Origin: Strigops habroptila | Taxonomy: Eukaryota; Chordata; Aves; Psittaciformes; Psittacidae | Length of the DNA: 64,000 nt | NCBI RefSeq assembly: GCF_004027225.2 | Contig: NC_044284.2 | Coordinates: forward strand, 42,208,420 to 42,272,419 | Direction: 5' to 3' | Shown here: piece after piece, positions 56,735 to 64,000 of the stretch | Position numbering within the stretch: the stretch's first letter is position 1 | Layout of the letters: each line of letters opens with the position of its first letter | Translations under genes and position numbers: made by a program | The notes under the pieces: model-generated | What the model was told of the DNA's origin: nothing | Database searches by the model: none | The model's input: the letters and a program-made list of their open reading frames with translations, nothing else

Positions 56735-57190
56735 AATGCACCACTAGCTGTGGGTTTTTATTTAATCCGCTTTGCTTTAAGATGATAACGGTTGTTACTT
56801 TTCAATGCCTGTCTGTCAGCACCCTGGCATTGCAATATTCCTCCGCAGCTTTGCGAGCGGGTTTCATTTATTTTAAAATACCATTTCACACACTGCTGAC
56901 TTTTAACAGTGTTCCATGTGAGTTTGGGAGATTGAATAGTGACAGAAACAACACTTTTTATGAGAATACAGAATATTAAAAATGGGGCACAATATACAGA
57001 TGGCAGTTTTCACTACAGCTTGTTTTTTTTCCCCCCAACCTGCTTCTGCTACTCAGCTTCCCACTGAATGCATTTGTAGTAACACCATAAATGTCACTTT
57101 CGCTGACTGCCTTTTGGCATTTTATTTAAATGGGAATTCGGCTCTTGCTGCTACTGCCACTGCATTGAGCTTGCGTTTTGCAGGAGTGCC
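56735..57190. promoter_or_regulatory. Candidate conserved non-coding element F
   Basis: The stretch has GGTTTTTATTTAATCCGCTT, GGCATTGCAATATTCCTC, TTTCATTTATTTTAAAATAC and GGCATTTTATTTAAATGGGAA with isolated CpGs kept in otherwise AT-balanced DNA, a texture common in deeply conserved elements. Untested. Confidence 0.27.
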
Positions 57191-60100
57191 ACTGTGCACA
57201 GTCCTCTTGCATCCAGTGCATTTTTGATCAGCTCAGATCCAGGGACTGCCAAAATAGCAACCCCAGCTGTGACAGAGCCATGGTGTGTGCAGCTGTGTGT
57301 ACACACCTGTGTACCTCTGGCAGGACTGGGAGGGTCACTGAAAGCCATCCAAGAATGGTGAAGTACTTTTCTTTCTGCTTGGCTTCTCTAAGACTCTCAT
57401 CTTGCCAGCAAAATGCAGAATTATTTGCTGCTGTGATGGCACCAAGAGGCAGATGATATCTGGAGTTAGTAACTCTTGGTTTTAACTCCTGGGGCTCTTT
57501 TGGCTGCTTTCTGCCTAAAATCTGGCTGTTTGCTTTAGCTCAGTTCTTGCAGTATTGAAAAAGCCCTGTCCCCTCCAGGTTTCCTGGGGCAAATAACAGT
57601 AAAGGCGTCCCACAAGGTCCCAAATAGTCCTGATATAGCCCCATGACATCCCTCTGTGGGCCTCGCTTGTGCTCCTATAGCTGTGTAGATCTCAAAAATC
57701 TCAAAAGCTTGGTATGAAGGACTGTGATGGTTGACAGTGCTTGGCAATCCTGATTTGTCTCCTGTCATGGGGATGGAGACTGCTGTTGGTCTGCCAGTGC
57801 TTTCCTGCGGGACCATATAGACTGGAAAACATCAGGGAAGGGAATGAACTGAGGACTTGCTTTGATTTGCCCTCCAAAACATTTGTGTCTCAGAGCAGCT
57901 GGACATGACCAGCAACCTCCTGAAGCATCCCTCCTCATTGGGAACAGGCAATATTTTTTCTGGCTTTTACCCCATCGTGGCCCCTGAGGAAAGAGTGTGT
58001 GAGCCACTATTTGTGATCTGGATGCAATGGCTCACCTTGCTGCCTTAAGCAACTCTGCTCCCTCCCTTTCCTGCACACTAGCTTTTTGGGCTGTGATCCT
58101 ATAAATGCAGGAGGACTCCACACCCACTGCTGTACATAATCTCCTATTGACACACAGTTCCTTCAGCATGGGGAGGAAAAGTTGGTGCAAGCCTTATCCT
58201 TGTATTTCTTGTCCCTGTTCCCCCTGCCATCAGCCCTATTGATAGTCTACACTCTGATAAAACTTGCTGTCCTCTCGAAACACAGCTGTGGGAGGGATGA
58301 ATTGCAGTCCTGTTTTTGTCTTCTAGTTCTACAAGACACACAAGTGTGTTTGAAGATTGCCTGGTTCCCCTGTTCTTTGTGTATCTTCTGAAATGTCTGA
58401 TGTCCTCTGCACATCTAGGCTGGAACAGTCTGACTGAGTTGTAGGGGACAATTGTGGAAGAGCCAGGAATCCTGCAGCCCTATGGTCAGAAAAAAACATT
58501 TTGGTTTGAAAATTGAAATAATTATGTTGCTTAACATTGGAAAGAAATTATGTAAACAATGTGTTTGGGTCTTTATTTGTCACTTTGAGGCAGTGGCTGA
58601 TTGCAGACAAGTATTTATTTGTTTGCTACCTGTGTACTCTGTAGAGGTCCTTGATGTCACCAAATGCTTCATGAAGTTCTTTTAGTGTATTGGAAAATGG
58701 TAGATGTAGGATTATTACTTTCATCTCCATAAAATGCTTTTATTTAAATCTTTGAGCTGGAGGTTCATAGTACAGGTATACAAGGATATTATATAAAATA
58801 TGATGACCTGAAACAATGTAGTTCCATCGTCCTTGTAATGTTTTTGCAGTTACAGATTCTGTTACTGCAGGACTAAGTGCGCCTGAATACCTTGAGCCCT
58901 TCTAGGAACCTGGAAATTTGTCCTTTTATATTCCACCAGGACAAAGCTGCTATTTCTGTCTATGTAGGTTGCAATGGCATCAGACTCACAAGTGGTGATA
59001 TTTTAATGTGCATAAAGCTGTTTTCCAATGCAGGCTGAATCTTCTTCCCTCTTGGCCCCAAGAGAGTGTGTAGCAGGGGGTGGGAGGAGCGGTATGAGCC
59101 ATTACTGAACAGGTTGACTTTCTAAAGAAAATGTGAGCTGTTTGGAAATGCTCTTACATGTGCAATGTTCCAGGCAATCCTGGGAGATGGATGAGCAGTG
59201 AGAGTGCAGGTGAGGCAGGCAGAAGCACTGGAGAAAATGTTACTTTTGTGTCTTTGTCCCAACAGGAATGATTTCCACATAAATAGCATCTATCTGTTAT
59301 TTAACACTTAAATCATCAAAGTGTCCATCAGCATGGGGCTCTTTCATGCTGGGTGCTCTACAAGTATAAAAGTGTGTGCATGGGGAAATGTGGAGATAGT
59401 TTATGGCTCCTGTTTTAGAGCAAGGAGGTAGTGCAGGTGACCTCTTCAGAGCCCTTACACCTCTTTATCTATTCATCATCTATAATAACTCTTCCTTGTT
59501 GCATGAAGCTTATCCTATGTTTCATCAGGTAGGAGCCTGATGCACACAAATCAGTTCTCTATGGTCTGGTTTCCTGGAGTTAACTTAGGGAAGCTAAACT
59601 TTCCTCCTGGTGTCTAGGTAAAAATCACTCAACTACACTTGTCTGCATGTTGGTTTGTATAAGTCAATAGCAATGCTCTATTTGCATGATCCTTCAGGAA
59701 AAAAAAAGAAGAAAAAAGAAGCGTACGTTTAGCCTGATTCTTTCTGGGCTTTTGGACACAAGGCAAGATGGATAACAGGGAAAACAGTCTTTATTAGAAG
59801 ACTGATGCCAGCTCTGCATGTTTTGGCCCTACTCTAGCATTTCCTAAAAATGTTGCTTTCCTGTTTCCCAGAGCCACAGTGTTTGCATAGTGCAATTGGT
59901 TGCCAGTGGTTCCCCAGCCTTACCTGCCATGGCTGTGCCAGGGGATATCACTGAACTCCATCATGCCATGTGTAGTGTATGACTTGCTCCTCACAGCTCA
60001 GCAAAGCAGCTCTTTAAACAAGCAGAATGGATTAATTTATTTGAGTTAAAGAAAGGAGGTTCCTTGACATCCCCCTCCATCTAAACATTTGTTTTCTGTG

Positions 60101-62620
60101 GGGCTGGTCAGTGACCCTTCATGTAAAACAAATGGGGAAGTGCACTGGGTAAGGGGATGTTGTTAAGGCTGGGTGAATTATAGTGGCGTGGGAATCGTGG
60201 GTCACATCTGTGTCTCAACTGTGCACCTAAGGAATGTGTCTTTCTAGTGACGGATGGCATGCCTTGTGTGCCCTGGAAACCTGTCTCTTAGCTCACAGCG
60301 TGGCATTTATTGGGCATCAAGGAAGCACGAGCAGCACCGGACAACAGGATTTTCTAGGACTGAGTGGAAGGGATGCCAAGGCATCTCCTGGTTTGAGCTC
60401 TCTCCATCGGTAGGTGCAGTTTACCTGTCTGAGGTGGTTATAATGGGTTACCTATATCTTACAGATAAACACAGTTTTGCTGTGTTTTGCTTGTCATGCA
60501 AAGCCCTATTTCATCTCTGAGGATGTTTGTTCTCCTTGGAGAACCGTGGCAAGTAGCAGAGGAGTTTGTCCCTTTGCATTATTTTCAACAGGAGGTAGTT
60601 TTTCTAGCACAGAACTAGTGGTGTTAGGATGGTAGGTTGGGATTTGTGAAACTGGGGCTTAGCATGCCCTTCTGCGTGAACTGTTGGGTTTGTGGGTATA
60701 GGATGACCCTGACAAGGTTCATTAGGCACTTCTGATACCTATCTGAAAAAGATTATGCCTCATGCAGCATTCTGGCTGCCTGGCTACTTCTGCTTATCCA
60801 TCCCAGCCGCTTTGGCATGGAGTCCTGTGGGTTGTTATTTTTCATAAATGTAGTCCAAGACCATTTAAAGGTCCCAAACCATCTAATGACAGTGTCTGCC
60901 TGGGTGGTAGCAGCAGGGATAGCCATCAAGCTCTACATAGAAGAGCCAGCTGCCTTCCTATCATGCAGATATGCAGCTGCACTGATGGACTCCAGCTTTT
61001 AGGGGTGACCAGAAGGCATTTGAACATTGTGGTGTTTCTCTTCTCTCTCTCCAGCAGAATCTGTTCAGGTGCACTCGCTGAGACAATTCACCACTGCTTC
61101 TAAGGATTTAGGTTTGCATCTCCACAAGGTGGGAGGAAGGATTTGCTTTCAAACTTTGTGTTTGTAATGTTAGCATAGTGCTGCTGTGTTTCCAGTGTCT
61201 GAGCTCGCAGCTAGCTATCTGTGTACCTGTGTTCATTGTGTCCAGAGGAGATGGGCATTGTGTCTTCTCTATTGCATCACCTAACTAAGCTGTCTTGTTT
61301 CGTTCTCTTCCTGCACTTGGAAATACCTCATGCCTGCTGCTGATCCGCTGTGTGCTATGGGGCATGGCACAGTTGGCTGGTCTGCAAGCCTATCCATATG
61401 CCCTGTTGAGATATGTCCCTGCTATTTCTGGGGGAAGACACCTTTTTCAAAGGCTATTGTTCCTTGGATCTTTGGAGAACCTCAGAAAGAAATGAGTAAA
61501 TCACAACTGTGTTTGTGTTGATAGCATAGTCTGCCATGTTGGCCTTGGTCTCTGCTGTGTGACACTGACACCGAATCTTCTGACAGTGGTAGCAATCTCT
61601 GCTTTTTTTGAAGATGATGATGAAACTCCTGCTGCCGGAAGTGGATGCAGAGTTAGGCTCTTAGGGCAATAGACTTGGACATAACTGGCCTCCACTAACT
61701 TGGGTAGTGAGGTAATGTCTGGGGAGGCAGGGTGGTATACGGAAGAATGTCCTTTGTAATTACTGAGAACTGGAGAAGCCAGGAGGTCAATTCAGAGTGC
61801 ATGTTGGAGTGGATCTAGGGTGGGATATGATTCTTCCTAGCCCCCAAGCTTGGACATGTGCTGGGATTTCTGAGGCAGAAGGTGACAATTTCATTCCAGG
61901 CCTTGTGCTGCAGTTGCTGATTTTCCATCTCTCCTTCACTTATGCCCCCTAATTTTGCTTGGGCTATGTAGACTATAGGTACTAAGCCTTGTGCAAGCGT
62001 GAGAGAGTTGTGAGGAGAGCATTGAGGGAATTGTGGGTGGTCAGTGGGTTGGGTGGGTGGGATTAACCTTACTGCTGCAGTTTCCATGTATTGTGTTTGC
62101 CAGGTGAAAGAGTGGTAGATAACTGTGCAACAGACCCCCACTCTGAAGGGCTGGAAGATTACCTGCATGTGGTCCCTCCACTGCACCTCACCCCTCCAAC
62201 ATCACATAGCAAACTCCATGCTGACTGTCAAAACTATAATGTGTGGACAAAGACAACCTGCAAGGGGCCTGAGCTGTATTCAGGGGTTACTAGCACTTAT
62301 TGCAGAGAATTCAATAGCATTGGGAGTTTCCTGCACTTCTGTCTTCTGTTGCAGTACTGTTGTTATTATGGATAGCAATATTGGTACCCAGTAACTCTTG
62401 TGTGGCAGTTGCTGTTTCAGAGGCTATTAAGCTTGCAGCTGAACAGTTCTTTGTCTAAGGTAGCGTCTCATCTTTCACATGACAATATCTTTACAGCTAT
62501 ACCCATCTGGAGTCTGAGTCAAAATCAGATTCACTTAAAAGTGCAGATTTGGAGATTTGCACTGTGTCAGCAGGGGAGGGGGGAGAGATTTTTGGTACAT
62601 AGATGAAGGAGGTGTGGGTA
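57191..62620. other. Gene-poor stretch, nothing recognised
   Basis: About 5.4 kb in which I recognise no exon, RNA gene or repeat family. Short open frames on both strands lack support. An A/G run at 59699-59721 is the only low-complexity patch noted. Confidence 0.45.
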
Positions 62621-62626
62621 CAAAAT

Positions 62627-63250
62627 ACAGCTGGTTTTGGCTGGAATAGAGTTAATTTTCTTCACAGTTGCTAGAGTGGGTCTATGTTTTGGATTTGTGC
62701 TGAGAGCAGTGTTGATAATACAGGGATATTTTTGTTATTGCTGAGCAGCGCTTGTACAGAGTCAAGGCCTTTCCTGTTTCTCACACTACCCTACCAGCGA
62801 GTAGGCTGGGGGTGCACAAGAAGTTGGGAGAGGACACAGAGAGAACAGCTGACCCTAACTGACACAAAGGGTATTCCAGAGCATATATATGATGATATAA
62901 AGCTGGGTGAAGAAGAAGAAAGGCTGGAGGGCAGGAGGGGGGCTGGTGTGTGTGTTTGGAGTGGTGGTATTTATTCTCCCACCTAACTGTTATGCATGAT
63001 GTAGCCCTGCTTTCCTGAGGATGGCTGAACACCTGCCTGCCAATGGGAAGTAGTGAGTGAATTCCTTGTTTTGCTTTGCTTGCGTGTGCAGCTTTTGCAT
63101 TACTTATTAAACTGTCTTTATCTCAACCCATGAGTTTTCTCACTTTTACTCTTACAATTCTCTTCCCCAGTCCCACTGAGGGGAGTGCGTGAGAGGCTGT
63201 GTGAAGCTGGGGTTGCCGGCTGGGGTTGCTGGCTGGGGTTAAACCACAAC
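62627..63250 (+). mobile_element. Solo LTR of an endogenous retrovirus, near full length
   Basis: The block starts ACAGCTGGTTTTGGCTGGAA and ends GGGGTTAAACCACAAC, the latter complementary to the start of the 15.7 kb LTR. It holds a TATA-like ATATAAAG (about 62896), an ATTAAA polyadenylation-type signal (about 63105) followed by CTCAACCCATGAGTTTTCTC, and a 13-base tandem repeat of GCTGGGGTTGCYG at the 3' end. No internal viral genes flank it. A 4-base AAAT on each side (62623-62626 and 63251-63254) may be the target-site duplication; borders are uncertain by a few bases. Confidence 0.82.
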
Positions 63251-63536
63251 AAATGTCAGCATTAAATCTTTGTCAGGGGATCTTAGGAGGTATAACAGTT
63301 TTACCACATAAAAAGAAAACCAAACAAGAAATAATGGACATTTATGTGAAAGCAAATGATACATGATTTTTGAGCATGCTGGAATCTGGGTAATGGACTA
63401 CTTGTTCAGATGTCATCTTCTAAGTTCATTAGCTTTGTTCTACCCTCTGTTTGGTATTTTAATATATTTTCTAAAACACTACTTGCTTTATATTTCTATG
63501 CTTGTGTTTCAAAATATTGGTTAGAACAGCTTTAGT

Positions 63537-63745
63537 TCATAGAATCATAGAATGGTTTAAGCTGGAAAGGACCTTACAAATCATCTAGTTCCAACCCCCC
63601 TGCCATAGGCAGAGACACCTTCCTCTAGACCAGGTTTCTTCAAGTCCCGTTCAACCTGGCCTTGAACTTTTCCAGGGATGGGGCATTCACAACTTCTCTG
63701 GGCAACCTGTTCCAGTGCCTCACCACCCTCACAGTGAAGAAACCC
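63537..63745 (-). repeat. CR1 LINE 3' fragment
   Basis: The antisense CR1 3' end is clear: CATAGAATCATAGAATGGTT, GGAAAGGACCTTACAAATCA, TCCAACCCCCCTGCC, GACACCTTCCTCTAGACCAG, and further GGCCTTGAACTTTTCCAGGG and GGGCAACCTGTTCCAGTGCC. The start of the block carries two terminal CATAGAAT units. Truncated toward the 5' end of the element. Confidence 0.95.
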
Positions 63746-64000
63746 TTGTATTATCTATTGCTTGAGATCTGAGTATTAATATGATTTGGAGGATGAAATA
63801 CAGGTTCACATATCTTCCATGCTTCTCACTGTGGAGCTAGGAAATTACTAACTTGACACCTTCCGTTTGTCTCTGTGTTTTCAGTTGTGTGATGCTTCCT
63901 GCCAAATGGTGGTGAGTTATAGATGGGAACTGTTGGGGTTTTAATCTTTGATGCTACGTGCTGTAGGCAGAATTTTCAAAGGGCTCTGACCATGTATTTC

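Noticed and set aside
24120-64000. Exons of PBX1, LMX1A, RXRG, RGS4 or RGS5
   Set aside because: I looked for their characteristic segments (homeodomain, zinc-finger, RGS box) in the translated frames and saw none; short exons could still be missed.
1-64000. CRISPR arrays, tRNA or other RNA genes, bacterial operons
   Set aside because: No regularly spaced repeat-spacer array and no tRNA B-box in a cloverleaf context were seen; the DNA is vertebrate. Small non-coding RNAs cannot be excluded by eye.

Overview
The window is vertebrate nuclear DNA, almost certainly from a bird. It holds split genes with GT-AG introns, CpG-island promoters, CR1 LINE fragments in both orientations and avian-type solo LTRs. 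Nothing bacterial or viral is active here. I cannot fix the species. The LTR types resemble ones I associate with Neoaves rather than galliforms, but this is from memory.

Layout. (1) Positions 1-3.3 kb are the 5' part of MGST3 on the minus strand: coding exon 310-426, an upstream non-coding exon in a CpG island near 3.13-3.3 kb, and the rest of the gene off the left edge. (2) Positions 4.38-7.91 kb hold LRRC52 on the minus strand, complete in two coding exons joined in frame (291 residues). (3) Positions 8.5-9.07 kb are a CpG island with an inverted CCAAT box, a GC box and a CDE/CHR-like pair just upstream of NUF2. (4) Positions 8.92-24.1 kb are NUF2 on the plus strand. All 13 coding exons could be placed with GT-AG borders and matching phases, giving an intact 469-residue kinetochore protein. 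Its introns hold two CR1 fragments, a solo LTR and many T-rich tracts. (5) Positions 24.1-64 kb have no exon I can recognise. This gene-poor stretch holds a rearranged LTR copy, a double minisatellite at 27.3-27.6 kb, a 65-base T tract at 38.5 kb, CR1 pieces at 38.1 and 63.5 kb, a full solo LTR at 62.6-63.25 kb, and several AT-balanced blocks that look like conserved non-coding elements but cannot be tested here.

The genes are not an operon. MGST3 is a microsomal glutathione transferase/peroxidase, LRRC52 a leucine-rich-repeat auxiliary subunit of BK-type potassium channels, and NUF2 an NDC80-complex subunit. The most informative feature is gene order. In human 1q23-q24, as I recall it, NUF2 is separated from LRRC52-MGST3 by PBX1, LMX1A and RXRG; here NUF2 is head-to-head with LRRC52. 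One inversion of the NUF2-to-RXRG block would produce exactly this arrangement, and would make the right-hand 40 kb the start of the gene desert that lies before PBX1. I found no previously undescribed system; the findings below are mostly regulatory and repeat-structure observations.
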